64,000 bases of DNA, taken from contig JBCAML010000003.1 of assembly GCA_038503075.1 (NCBI GenBank), forward strand, positions 3,631,222-3,695,221, read 5' to 3'. The stretch is from Gyromitra esculenta (taxonomy: Eukaryota; Ascomycota; Pezizomycetes; Pezizales; Discinaceae). A program made the translations under genes and the position numbers. The notes under the pieces are model-generated. The model worked only from the letters and a program-made list of their open reading frames with translations, was not told the origin of the DNA and did no database searches. Below, in pieces: positions 24,158 to 36,201 of the stretch (the stretch's first letter is position 1; each line of letters opens with the position of its first letter).

Positions 24158-26092
24158 ATGCCGTCTTTTAGGAATATCTCTGTCAATATAATCACCCCTT
24201 CCGGAGCTCTTCCTTCTCTACACCAAGACATCAGTGATACCAGTATTCTCTACGAAGCTTACATTTTATCCAAATCCGATACACCTTTTTGGGTTTCTAT
24301 AACCCCCGAGAAAGATTTTTTCTCTAGAAAAACCCATGACACGCCTAAGAAATTTAGCTCCCACTCAGCTAATAACAGCATGTGGAATGTGAACGGAGCC
24401 GTATTCGATTTCACTAAGGATGATCAAGAGCTGGAAGACTATCTTAGCGACACAACGAAGCAAGAAGATGAAGAGTGGCACTTACTGGCTGAAGTATTTC
24501 TGGACGGTCGTTCTGTCCCCGAAACTTCAGCGATTGTCTACCTCCCTTGGAATAGCCAAGTCGAAGAAAGAGTCATCAGAGGAAGACCCGCCACCACAAG
24601 TGACGGAAGCACCGTGGAAGTACCATGGCTTTTCAAAGATGTGGGTTTGGAGGGCTTTCTGGAGGCTCTGTCCTTAGTCAATAACGATGCGGATGGTGAT
24701 CTTACTATTACCGATGCGCGAGGTCTCGCTAGAAAAGGCGAATCCGAGGATATGTTGGTCCGGAGTATGCAGAGTCTCGGGCATAGAGGGAAGGAAAAGG
24801 AAATCTCACGTGAGGGAATGGGTCAGATCAAAATTGTACTGCAGAAAATTGCCATCACTGGCCTTTGTATCGATATCGATTATATCCCTGACCTCTTGGG
24901 GAATGATGACTCCATGAAGGTGGGTAAATCAATTAAAGATGTCAGCCACACAGCTGGGTTAGGCTCACCGCTCAACTCACAATCCCCGTCCAATGCTGAT
25001 TACCTCCAAAGATTTGGAAAGCCAGATAATGTTTATTTTAGCGCTACACGCAAAAGATATTGTCTGCTCTCCACAGAGTCTGAGCCGTACGCAACATTCT
25101 TGTTTCATTACCGCGGAGAGAGTAAGAGATCTCGCTTCCGTTTCACCCTAGATTTAAGCACGAAATCTAACCCGGCCCTTAGAGCAAATGCGGAAATTAG
25201 GCTTCCTAGATCCCCTAGGGTCATCTCACAAGAAACTAGATAGATTAGTTCCTTTCCTAACACCACTTGCCATCGCTAACAATCTCAAACCATCAAAACC
25301 ATGGGAAAAATCGAAAGCTCGATTTGGTCCTGAGGGACCTGTTTCAAGTACCTCAGAGGAGCAATCTGAGAAAGAAATAGCTTCGGAAAGTGACCGGGTC
25401 TTGAAAAAGTCACTATCAGAAACATCCAGAAGCGACAAAGGTCAAATCTCGATAAGGGAGAGCTCAAGCTCCGAGCATTTTGGTGAGAGCTCTGAGAGCT
25501 CTGAAAGGCAAGATAGCGAAACCGCCGATACCCTTGCGTCTAAAATCCCAGATGCCAAAAGCTCGTTTTCCCTGGCAGATCAAGAACATGAGACGGGTTT
25601 TGGGCTAGCCATCCCCGCCGCTACCAAGTTTACAATTTCTCTGCCGAAAGACTCAGGACCTCGGAGCAAGCGTGATCTACGAAGCGATGACACTACTGAT
25701 GCTTCTGAGTCTGATACTGGCTATGAAGGTGATACAGAAACACCTAAGCTAATGAGAGAGAGAAAAGGAAAGAACGCTCTAGAAGAAGAAGAGAAGGTGA
25801 AAGAGCTGGCGAATAAATTGCGCCTAGTCCAGGTCCGTTTCTGAGAATATTCTTCGGTTTTTATGTTCTACTAGATTGATCCCTCACATGGGTGACTAAT
25901 CCAAGTTTTATATAGCTAAAACGGAGTCACTCCGATGATCCAGACAGCGAAAATGAAGCAGAGGCCGAAGAGGATGAAAATGAAGAGAAAGTACAAAGAC
26001 ACTGGCAACCCAAGAGGATTCGACGACATAAAGAGGACGGCGGTTCTGCGGAAGCTAAGGAAGAGTGCATGTCCGAAGTGAAAAAAGATTGA
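24158..26092 (+). CDS. DUF7918-like protein with acidic, Ser-rich tail, 3 exons
   Basis: Exons are 24158-25121, 25183-25832 and 25916-26092, giving 596 residues. The N-terminal third resembles the fungal DUF7918 fold: NISVNIITPSGALPSLHQD, SILYEAYI, then the WHLLAEVFLDGRSVPE strand, and FLFHYRGE just before the first intron. After it comes KQMRKLGFLDP, where the family usually has a similar helix. The rest is disordered, rich in Ser, Glu and Lys, with clusters such as SSSSEHFGESSESSERQDSE and an acidic-basic C-terminus (EAEAEEDENEE, then KRIRRH) that could include a nuclear signal. The function of DUF7918 proteins is unknown. The first intron is inferred because it removes an in-frame TAG at 25241-25243 and restores family similarity. 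Confidence 0.75.
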
Positions 26093-26930
26093 AGAACTTC
26101 TCTTACATGTCTCACATACGTCTAGAAATTTCTACATCTACTCTAGTAGGGTATTTCTAGATCTTCGCTTACTGCTATGGTTGATAGATACCTGTATCTC
26201 TCTGATGTAGTGTTTGAACTTGACTGCATGTGGGGGTTTCTATTTCGTTTGGGAATTTTGAAAACATAGAATTTGTACGGGTAAGACAAAATTGGATTAG
26301 CTGAGTGATAATAGTCAATAGAAGAAAAGAGGTAGAGCCACCGTGAGAGCGTTCCTGATACTTACGATACCATAAAGTGATTCTTGTTATCAGTGTTTAA
26401 ATTATAAGGATATCTCCTTTATAGGACTTGCAGTCAGGTCTCGAAAGTATTCACATAATATTAGGGGTAGTACCTTACTAGGGTATCCTTAATACCCTGT
26501 AGTTTTTTTGTCTCGCAATCAGACGTTCGCTCGCTAAACCCAGGGTATTTGGTAGAGCTCTTTCGCATCCGTCAACACCCAATATAGGAAAGGATTGTCA
26601 CGTGACAAGTCGGCCGCGAGACAAGAAGTTTTTATAAGGGCGTGCTACTGCGGCTTCACCATCGATTCAAGGAACGAGGCAGAAATGAAGTTGGAGAACA
26701 AAGTAGGAAGTAAAGAGTTATTATATACCGAAGAAGGTATAGAATGGACAGTTAAGATCTGGAATGAGTTTAAGACTGTCAGGAGAAGTGCAAGGGGAGA
26801 TGAAGAAGGCGAGGATAAAGAATTGTTATGGGGATATGGAGATCTAGGAAGAAATTGAGTAACGAGGACAAAATGTAAGGCAATGAGTAAAATTGTTATT
26901 AGTTAGAATGATGGGAAGCGTGAATGAAAA

Positions 26931-26950
26931 ATCTATCTATCTATCTATCT
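26931..26950. repeat. (CTAT)n microsatellite
   Basis: Five uninterrupted tetranucleotide copies, bracketed by the direct repeat GAATGATGGGAAG (about 26907 and 26951). A shorter related tract sits at about 27100-27114. Confidence 0.9.
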
Positions 26951-27068
26951 GAATGATGGGAAGGTGTGTGTGTGCTGGTTGGGTTTTATATTTTTTTTGT
27001 TTTTGGTTGTGTTGTTTTTGTTTTATGTATCTGGTTGTTTTTGTTTTTAGTTTATTTTAGTGCGACCG

Positions 27069-27114
27069 CCATAACCTACGGGTTGGATGCGAGAATGACA
27101 TATCTATCTATCTA
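27069..27114 (+). mobile_element. Putative 3' end of a truncated LINE (copy A)
   Basis: CCATAACCTACGGGTTGGAT is followed about 10 bases later by an (ATCT)n tail. The same motif with a different simple-repeat tail occurs at 28928. A diverged form lies just before the poly(A) of the telomere-proximal LINE. A simple-sequence tail after a shared 3' motif is typical of non-LTR insertions. The 5' boundary cannot be set by eye. Confidence 0.4.
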
Positions 27115-28927
27115 TAAGGGTGTGCTATATAATTATAGGGCTAGGGTTGTTTGAGCGATTTCTTTTTCCTTTAGATTCTACTATTCCATACTCGGGTAGA
27201 AGAAATGGCTGATACACGTATAGTATCAAAAAGCGAGGTAATTTTATAATTAGTACCAGATTGTAAGAAGACGTAAGAATAATCCAGGGCGACTACCTCG
27301 TATATTAGCTTTGAGAACTCCGTAGTACTATCTGTATACTCCCACATCCGCATCAATAAGAACGGGGTATGGATACCGTGCCAAATTCGCTCTTCTTCTA
27401 GGTACTATAGTTACGCTTAGCGAGATATGTATTAGCTAAATTTATGCCTAAATCTATAGTTGCAATAGGGCAAAATATACTCTAAATATGTTCTAGAGTC
27501 ATGAAGAATCACTCGAGTTTGCCATCAGAATCTCTCTTGTAGGGATCTGTACTTACAACCTTCGCATGCTGTTATAGCAAGAATCTAATGTAGGCTAGAC
27601 TGCCTAGTAAAGGTGACCACTAAGTAAATTTATCTTGCGCATAGGATCAATCTAAATATTTATAATCGAGCTAGATTCTTATGTTTTCGGGTTGGGCCTG
27701 GTGGCCTTTGAACCTCATGGACTTCAAATTCATGAAACCAAAACGGGAGAAACCACAGGCCTGGCTCTGATTTACTATTAGTGTTGGAAGGTTGTATACG
27801 CTTTAGATAAGTAGAGAAAAACTTTCAAGTACAGAAGCATCCTCTCCGAGTGATGACTTATGAAGTAATCCATTATTATATTTTCTAACCTATATAGACG
27901 GTAGTCCAGGTGCACAGCGACGTAACACTCCATGGGGGCTCAAGTTAACAGAGGATATACTACTTCTTGGATAACTGGATGGAGAATGCCCCTTATATAG
28001 CGTTACGGGAGAGCCACAGGCTGGTTGTCCCGTATGTGTCCATATAGTTATGAGTAGGAGTGAGTGGCAGTACTAGAAATGGTTCGGTATTAGCCTTACA
28101 GAATCCGAATTCTCCCTCGTTTTTTTTGTGGGATTTACTAGACGCCAAAAACGGTGTCTGCACTCTCTTATATATAGCTCTTGAATGGTACCGGTATGTA
28201 GTGAAAGGTGGCTTACAATCTCTACTCCTAGTGTAGTTAACAGCCACTTAGTATACTTATTGCTTACATTTGACGACTTCCACACTCAAAATTTACTAAA
28301 TACATGTTATGGAATATACTTACGCGTCTAATGAAAAGTAAATAAAATAAGAGATACTTTTTGAAAGTTATTTAAGGTGCCCCCCCTTTTTTTACGAGAC
28401 TATTGTATTGAGGATTGCCACTATTAGAGCATAGCTTTCGGATCTTCTAGTGTGCGATTATATTTCAAAAATTTTGACCAATTATTTTTACCCCTAAATT
28501 AATAGTAATAGGGTTTAGAAGAACATGCATGGGTACCCCAAAACCTAATAAGGAGGCCAAATACGTATACGTTGATGTATGTGGCTCTATGTAGCCTTTA
28601 CTACATGTAGCTGCTCTATTTCTATATTTAGATTCAGAGCACTTACACAGCTGCAGGCGTCATAGTTTATTACAGCAACCTACTGTAACAAATTCTCCTA
28701 TGCCGTCGTACCTAAAGATCCCAGGCCTTTGTTTGACTCGTGCATACCGCAATAGTGAGTGATATTTAATGATTTAAATCCTTCTTCCCGGGTATGATCC
28801 TGAGTACTACCCGACTATGTGCCATAGTTATAATAGGTGGATTGATAACCGACAGGAGTGAATGGATTGATTGATCTTTATTTGTTGTACCCATCGATGT
28901 GGGCGAATATAATTAAAGTTAAGAGTA

Positions 28928-28976
28928 CCATAACCTTCGGGTTGAATGTACCTAATGAATAAACAACAACAACAAT
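28928..28976 (+). mobile_element. Putative 3' end of a truncated LINE (copy B)
   Basis: CCATAACCTTCGGGTTGAAT is followed by GTACC and a tail containing AATAAA and (CAA)n. It matches copy A at all but two of 20 motif positions. The likely status is a severely 5'-truncated retroelement; upstream homology to copy A is weak by eye. Confidence 0.42.
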
Positions 28977-29521
28977 ATAATCAAAGTTGTGATTTGATGG
29001 TTTGTATAGTTTGTGGGATAATTAATTATGTTTGCTCCGTGAATATTCTGATTTCCGGTATTACTCTTTCTTGTGGAGGCCTCGCAGGATTATTGGAGAC
29101 AGATTTGTATGGTGGATCAGATATTTTAATCTCATCGATGATATATCCTCATCGCCCCAGCCCCCGAATCATATGGTGATAATCGCGTAATCTTATTTTT
29201 AACCCTGTAATGGCGCAGACTTGTGCCGTGAATAGTCTTGATCGCTGGTAGGACATAGGACCCCGCAAAATGCAGGTCCTGTTTGCTTTGTAATCAATAC
29301 CCAAAGCATAGGTATTTCTGTCCCCGGGAATTGCTGCTTGATTGCTTATTCTAGTGAGCCACGTTCCTTTGAGACTTGTCCAATCGGAGGATCCATTGGG
29401 CGATGGGTTGACATTGTATAGAGTCTTGCCGATTGGTCCTAAGTATTCTTCCTCACAAACTGCCGTACTCACGGCACAATCTCTCGCCCTCAGCGAGATG
29501 CCCCCTTACTCAGAATTCGGG

Positions 29522-29588
29522 GTTTCCACTAAGAAATAACCATTTAAGGCCAACCCCGCCCTGATTCGCCATTTTTCTTAGTGGAAAC
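29522..29588. repeat. 15-bp inverted repeat (hairpin)
   Basis: GTTTCCACTAAGAAA at 29522-29536 is perfectly complementary to 29574-29588, separated by 37 bases. Two smaller hairpins lie just to the left (about 29460-29475 and 29482-29496). Confidence 0.85.
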
Positions 29589-32500
29589 ACTGAAGTCTCT
29601 AAAAGTGGGGATCTCGATGAGAGGGGAAGATTGTGGCCGTGCTTGGGATACGTATGTAATATATGTAAAACCCTCCGTTTCAGCTCCAAAGGGCAGAATC
29701 GGAACATCACAGACAGTGATTAAGCCGCAGGCACAAACCTACCTGTCAACGATCGCGATTCCTGGTATTGAGGCTCTATGCAACCTTCAATGTGGTACCT
29801 CCAAATGACAGGTCGACCTGCATAACGAATGAAGCAGGGATGGGACTCAATGTCGTTGCCACGCTTTCCCCGCAGCAATTCGATTGCGATCTCTAGGAAA
29901 TTCATCCCGTTTTAACAACGGATATTGGTTAGTCGGTAGAGCCCGAAGGAGCAGAATTTCTTTTAGGGACGAACAGACTCGTGATCAACAAAGACCGTTT
30001 AGGAATTCCTGTCTGCAATCATAAATTCCACCCTTCTCGCTGATAGGTGATCTTCAGGCTATCGAATTCCGCTCGATGGTGGGAGCTGGGCAAGGTGTGG
30101 CACAATCGACAAAAGAAGCTATGGAATTCTGCAATCATGAAGGGGATCATAGGGCCTAAACTCATGTAACCTCGCTTAAGCTGAAGTTTTTAGTTGACTG
30201 TGTGGAACCACCCTTTGGAACAGGGTTTTCCTCCAGACTTTCTGCAGATTGCGTCCACGACCCCCACCCTACTTCCAATTCGATTCAGGACCACGCTCAA
30301 GAACTAATTCCCTGCTTTGCTAAAACCATCAACTAACGAATTGTAATTCAATCGTTTGATTTCTCAAAGCGAGAAATTGATCTGTTGTGGTTAACTCATG
30401 GTTTCACAAACCGTTAACTGCTCCTTCTGTGTTTGAGCTAGCTTCGAGGCACGTCTGGACCGTAAATCGTGATGTTAGATCGTCCAGTAGGCAAACGATG
30501 TGCCACGTTGAATCCGTAGCAGCACCGGCAGCGCAGACGCGAGTACCAATGTGCTAGGGATAGCGCATTAGTCTATGTCGTCTGAGTCTCAAGGGCCAAA
30601 GCATGTAATCGCTGTGTCTTGACACGTCCTTATGTTTGTTTGAGTAAAAACACACAAGCTTCTTCTCATGCTCCATCCTCCATCCTTCGGGTTAGGTATA
30701 AGTTGGAGCGAAAATGAGTTTCGGGTCATGGAAAAGGGGTGGAAAATCAAGGGATTGCCATCTTCAGAAAGCCAGAAAAGTTGAAGCGCAAAGGATTGCC
30801 AATGTTCCTAGTAGGATGTTGAAAGCGATTGCGAATAGAGCTTTGCAGTTGCTGTTCTTGTTGGGTTGTGATGTTGGATACTGGTAGACATCTCGAGGGA
30901 ATTGAAAGTCATATATATACCGTTTTCAACAATTAAAGACACGCTGGAATGCTAAAGAACTATGGACTATCTATGAGTCACATTCCTTTATCGGGTAGGC
31001 TTGCGGTTTGCGTTATTTTCGGAACATCCTGAGGATTGATACATATGCACTAGCTATCACCAATTATTGATGGACTTGCTCAGCATTGTCGATCGGGTCC
31101 TGTTTGTTGGCAAGGCTAAACCCTGCGACGCCTGATTATTTGATTTCCCCTCGGCTCCACTCCGGCCCGTTTGTCTGCCTATATGCACGTTAATATCTGG
31201 GGCGCATGACATCTCATCGATGGCAATTTCAGTTGTGGCCTCATATCTCGTGGACCTAGAGTTTATTCGGAACTTATGATGACGGCGACATGTACATTGA
31301 ACGTCTGGGCGTACAAAGGCACCGATAATTGGATAGCCAAGGGAATACCTGTTGGCAGCCGGAATTTCTTGTCAAATAGGGGTGGCAATTGTGTCCACTA
31401 GTCACGAATTTCAGCATTCAAAATATGGCTTGCGGAGTTTGACGTGTCCAGAAAACACTCAGAACGTTTGGAGGAGGATTGTTGCGTATATTTCACTGAA
31501 TCTCAACGCGGTTCTTTGTTTCTTGACTATTTATTCCTGGATACGCTCAGGCATTATTGGTCCTTCAAACTTGGCTACAAGTTTATTCTTAGAATTTGGC
31601 TAAAGAAGTTGGCAATTTGAGCCAAAGGCCATCCTCTCCTACCGGAGGGCTTGTGGTTTTTTTCTGCACACGTTTTTCCATATTTGTTCTGGCAGAAGAT
31701 CATGAGATTACAACACTATTACCGTTAAAGGTGGGTACAGGCCTGGGCGCTTTGAGACAGTTTTGGATGCTTTATTGACCGCCCTGAGATAATCTCAGGC
31801 TCAAACAAATTTGAGACCTTGGAGAATGTCTTAAACCCCAATGTTTTAAATTATGTATAGATAACCACGTTGTTTACCGTTTTCAAAACTGATGCATATG
31901 CTACAGACAGATACGGGATGATAAGTGGGCTTGGCCAGGAGAATAGAACCTGATTAGGAGGCCCTGGAGCAGAGACGGGCGACCTGGTACTTTCTCCGGG
32001 TCACTACTACAGACAGGGCTAGATAGACGTGAATGCACTCTCCCCCATCGAGACAGGCCAACGCATTGCACGAACTTTCCGCAACGCTCTCTCGTGGTAA
32101 TCGCTCGGGACGGTCCGTCAGGCATGCATACGCTAATCACTTCGCTAGTATAAGCGAGCTCATTCAATTAGCTGCGTATAATATATCTTGGGTTCAAGCT
32201 CACGAGCTACGGCTAATTAGGAGTGCTTTTATAGCCTTCACGATGGCTGGGAGCGTGGTAGATTAGAATTGTCTATGTCTGCATATAATATAATGCTATA
32301 AGATCTGAAGTGTGAATGTGGTGTTGATGCGAATTTGAGGCTAGCTAGCTACCACAAGGTCTAAACGAGTGATATCTTATGACTGTCGATAACCTGTGAT
32401 GAGGTTTTCTCTAGCAAATTATAAGGTATCTCTTGATAGCTTTATTAACGTAGCTGTGCTTCGATAAACATTTTGACATCTGTTTCGTGGTAGTCTGGCT

Positions 32501-35036
32501 TTTCGGTTTGTGTTTTGTGGTTGAACATAGGTGGCGCTTAATACTGGCTGTTAAATTTGAAACATTGAAAATATCTCTATGATTCTATTAGCTCTGTTTC
32601 AGATTCTTGGAGGACTGTGCTGGCATTGCTGTCCCTGCGTTTGTTGCTTTTTTCTTTCTCTCTGTACGACGATGCATGCAGCTGGATTTGTATGTCTCTT
32701 GCGCAGCTGCGCAGCTGCATACTTTCAAACAGCAAGCCTGTGCATTTCTCCCCGCACACCAGGTGGATGGAACAAGAGCAAAGTATACCTTGGGTGGTTT
32801 AGGAAAGGCTGACAATGAACTTGTAAGCCTTTGGCGGGGATGGAATTGTGGTTATGGCCAAACCAATATTCTTTAAGCACAAGGCACACATTTCGCTCCT
32901 TTAACGCCAACGAAAACAGAGCATATGCAATAAATGAAGAGAATGCCTCAGGCAAACCCTGCTTATGCAGCCTCCCACGTCAAAATCGTTAGTGACGTGC
33001 TGTGAGTTGTCCTAGAAACGTGGTAGATATCCAGGAAGAGTTTCATCCGATTGCTCAAGGTCAATTGATATGCTAACAACACAACCTCTGTGTTGAACTT
33101 CAACAACAAAAATCAGTATGACAATTTCATAGTTGAAATAGTTTTCAATTTTTGTTTCTCTTATTCGGTGGCTATACGCTTAGAATGACCCACATTTTCG
33201 ATTCCAAAGCATGAACTAAATCTAGGAGGCAACGTCAGCTGTGTTGAGCTCGAAATCTGCAAAAATATGCCTTAGATTATCGACTGGCTCAGATATACCA
33301 ATCATGGATCGATCTCACTGGAAATATGTCGTCAGAATTCATCACTGGTGACTTAGTTGAGATCATATTCGGGGATTTTGGATAACACATCGAGAGTTCG
33401 CATTTCACAAGTAGCGGTACTAAATCTAGAAACCCACACGAGGGGGGCATGTTGGGGCGCCCTCGGACCTAGAGTAGTTATATCTATATATTGCAAATCC
33501 CGTCGCCCATTTGAAACCGAAACTGCTGTTGAGTGCACCCAGCAACATGTACAGTGATTTCGACTTGGTGGACTCTTCCACTCCACCAACTTATCTGCGG
33601 AACCATTTCGCTTTCCGAGATAAAAAACATGTGAATAGGTCTTCACCGTGAGAACTTGGATACGTGCGGGGTTTTTGTCAGTTTACCAATTTCGCGTTCG
33701 GTCCCTACCATGCACCAAACGCCCTCGAATTTAGCTGGGGCAACACCTCAATAGTGACATATTACTTAACTTCAGTAATCCCTGCGCTTTCGTCTACTTT
33801 GTTCAGGAGCTCCGTTGCACCCGTTCCATCGTTCAGCATTCTTTCATTCAGCGCAGTGCGTGTTTCTAGTAGTTATTCATTCACCATTATTGTTATTTGA
33901 CAACATGTTCAACCGTTTCTGGAAACACGCCTACTTCTCTGCGTGCATATATATTCCGTGCACGCCTTCGTAACCCACTTGGAAGGCCCCTCGGAGCGAG
34001 ACTCTGCGTGGCCTTCATCTGACACTGTCAATTTTCGCTGAGCTTGCGGCTCCCCAGCAGAAGTTAACCTGCCAAGGCATTATCTGGGGGCGCTACGGTA
34101 GCTTTGGCTTTTGGTAGTCGACTGATTGTAATGGTTGATGGTAAGTGTTTTTTTACTGCCCTTTTAAATTTTGCTGCAGACAATTCTACTATGTTCGCTT
34201 TTCCAGCCCTTGGGATTATTTCAAGTAGAAATTTCAGAGCCTCAAAGCCGTTTTTAAAGTTACTGACGAGGCGCCATGCGTGTAGCTGCTGCCAGCGTTG
34301 AATCAAACCACCATTCAAATGCTCCAATTACAAAATCTCTAATTTTGATTTCATCTGCCAGGCTGTGCCAGGTCGCGATTGGATCAATATCAGCGCAGAG
34401 ATATAGTGCGAAGAGCGTCGCAGATTCTCCAACCCCTGTGCGCACCATCTCATCGACTTCAAATGGGTCGACCAATCGTTCAAACGACAAAAAGAAATTT
34501 AACTTTTGAAACTATCCGACAAGAGCTGTCACTACCACGATTTTCCCCTCTTGGCGGGGGTTATGGCTTCTCTGCAATTCTCTATGGTCTCTATTCCCGA
34601 GCCAGCGTGGAACAAGCAAGGTTGTGATCCTCCTGCTTCTATCGCTTCTTACGCCATACATAATCCGCAACATGACTTGATATGAGTGGACAATAGATTA
34701 AAGGAATAATTGGATGCATACTATTGCAGCTTCAAACAACGACTAACTACCCAAAATACTGAAACATTACATCCAAACCAATTAAAAAACAAAACGCGCC
34801 TCGACCATTTCGTACCGTTTGCCAACTACCGAAGGCAGTGAACCAGGAAAATTTTTGTAACTTATGACGCACCATATCCTGCAGGTATCTCGTTGCCAAT
34901 TATCGCTCGCATGCATACTTGCGGGCGAGGAATGAGCTTGAGTGCTACCACCACAAGCGCCGCACCCAAATTCCCGGGAGCCAGAATGTGGGAAATCCCT
35001 ATCCCTGGCCGTTCAATCAGCTTTGTAATCGGACAT

Positions 35037-36201
35037 TTATCCCCGATTCCCTCTGCCTTTTGGGAGCTTGAGGTCATGCTTCAATCTGAGATGTTGTCTC
35101 AGGTTGTCCTTCCGTGAAAATCCATTTTCTCTGTTGCTTCGGTTGCACCCTTGTACTGGACAGGGATGCCCCAGCGATGGCTGGTGGACTGAATCCCGAT
35201 GACGCTCTTGTTCTGCACGCCGTTTGAATGTCATTGTGCAGCTGCGGATACGGCACCTGAAGGGCCGAGAAACTGTAGGGGACGTCGAGCTAGGGGTAGG
35301 GCTTTTTTCATTCTTTAGCTAGTGCACATAAAATTTACTCTGGCATCGGGAGAGTCAAAATACCATTGGGTCTGCTCTGTCGGGTTGTCGTAATACATCT
35401 GGTTTGACTCAAAAGCCATCCTCTCAAAGCTTCGATTAATGTTATCGAAGCTTTCGGTATCCTCATAGTTGCCACTAGTATTACTTCGCGGAGTTCCACT
35501 AAAACCAGAGATGTATTATTAGAAAAATGTTCCCAAGTTTCTCCAAGCTGTGGGCAGTATCGGAGAGCTAGATTTACCACATATTTTCCGCATCCGCAGT
35601 ATGAAGTTCTTCTGGTGTATACAAAACATTGACCCTGAGATCTGGTTTTATCCATAGTCCTGCGTGGATATTGGTATTTCCTTCACTTGGCAAACCATTG
35701 TAATTGTTATAGCTATGGTTCGAAACTCGGTTAGCCGGGGCACGTGACCTAAAAAAGCAATTTTTCAATCGAGAAAAAAACTCACTCCATCCAGGAGGCT
35801 GGTCCTTCCGATGCGCAGGCGCGCATACCATGACTGTGCGCAGGCTCAGGAAAATTGGGGTAGACGGTGTGAGAATATGCTTGATCAATATTGGAGCCTT
35901 CATTCCTAGGAATTTCAGCGACAAAAGATTGTCGCCCTAGCATATACGCTCCAGTAGAATGATGCGTATGAAACTGGTTCCCATTATATGCATAGCTTTG
36001 GAAAGTCCTAGGCAGATGATGGTCTTCTATTAACGGTACATGGCTGCCGTGTTCAGATAGCATATCGACAGGCGATATAATAGCACCAGTGTTTCCCAGT
36101 TCTTCCAAAGCCATTTCGGGGACTGGTGCTCCAGGTTGCGTATTAAGCCCAGAGTAGTAAATTTCGTGTTGTATTGGCATTTTGGGGAATTGTGAATCCA
36201 T
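35037..36201 (-). CDS. C2H2 zinc-finger protein, 4 exons
   Basis: Minus-strand exons are 35786-36201, 35578-35748, 35328-35498 and 35037-35256, giving 325 residues. Two adjacent C2H2 fingers close the protein. Finger 1 has ligands C254, C259, H272 and H277; finger 2 has C285, C290, H308 and H313. The GFSRKDNLRQHLR segment of finger 2 is typical of fungal regulators. The first 250 residues are Pro/Asn/Ser/His-rich and probably disordered, as in transcription factors. The start is the ATG at 36201; an upstream alternative at 36216 would add five residues. The last intron uses donor GTGCAC and acceptor TTCAG because this keeps the finger intact. It is a likely DNA-binding regulator of unknown targets, isolated within a gene desert. 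Confidence 0.76.

Larger units (their letters stand above)
26093..35036. other. Nine-kilobase gene desert with repeat relics
   Basis: No supported gene occurs over nearly 9 kb. Visible items are a (CTAT)n tract at 26931-26950, T/G-rich low-complexity DNA at about 26990-27060, two short LINE-3'-end-like relics (27069, 28928) and a 15-bp inverted repeat (29522-29588). Coding-like but broken patches lie at about 26684-26858 (plus), 29720-29905 (minus) and 34067-34490 (minus, two frames). The high AT content and loss of open frames would fit repeat-induced point mutation of old transposons, but I cannot compute RIP indices here. Confidence 0.5.

Noticed and set aside
29720..29905. Minus-strand frame beginning with an ATG and coding-like composition
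   Set aside because: Only 61 codons, with no domain and no supported continuation. It is mentioned only as a possible relic.
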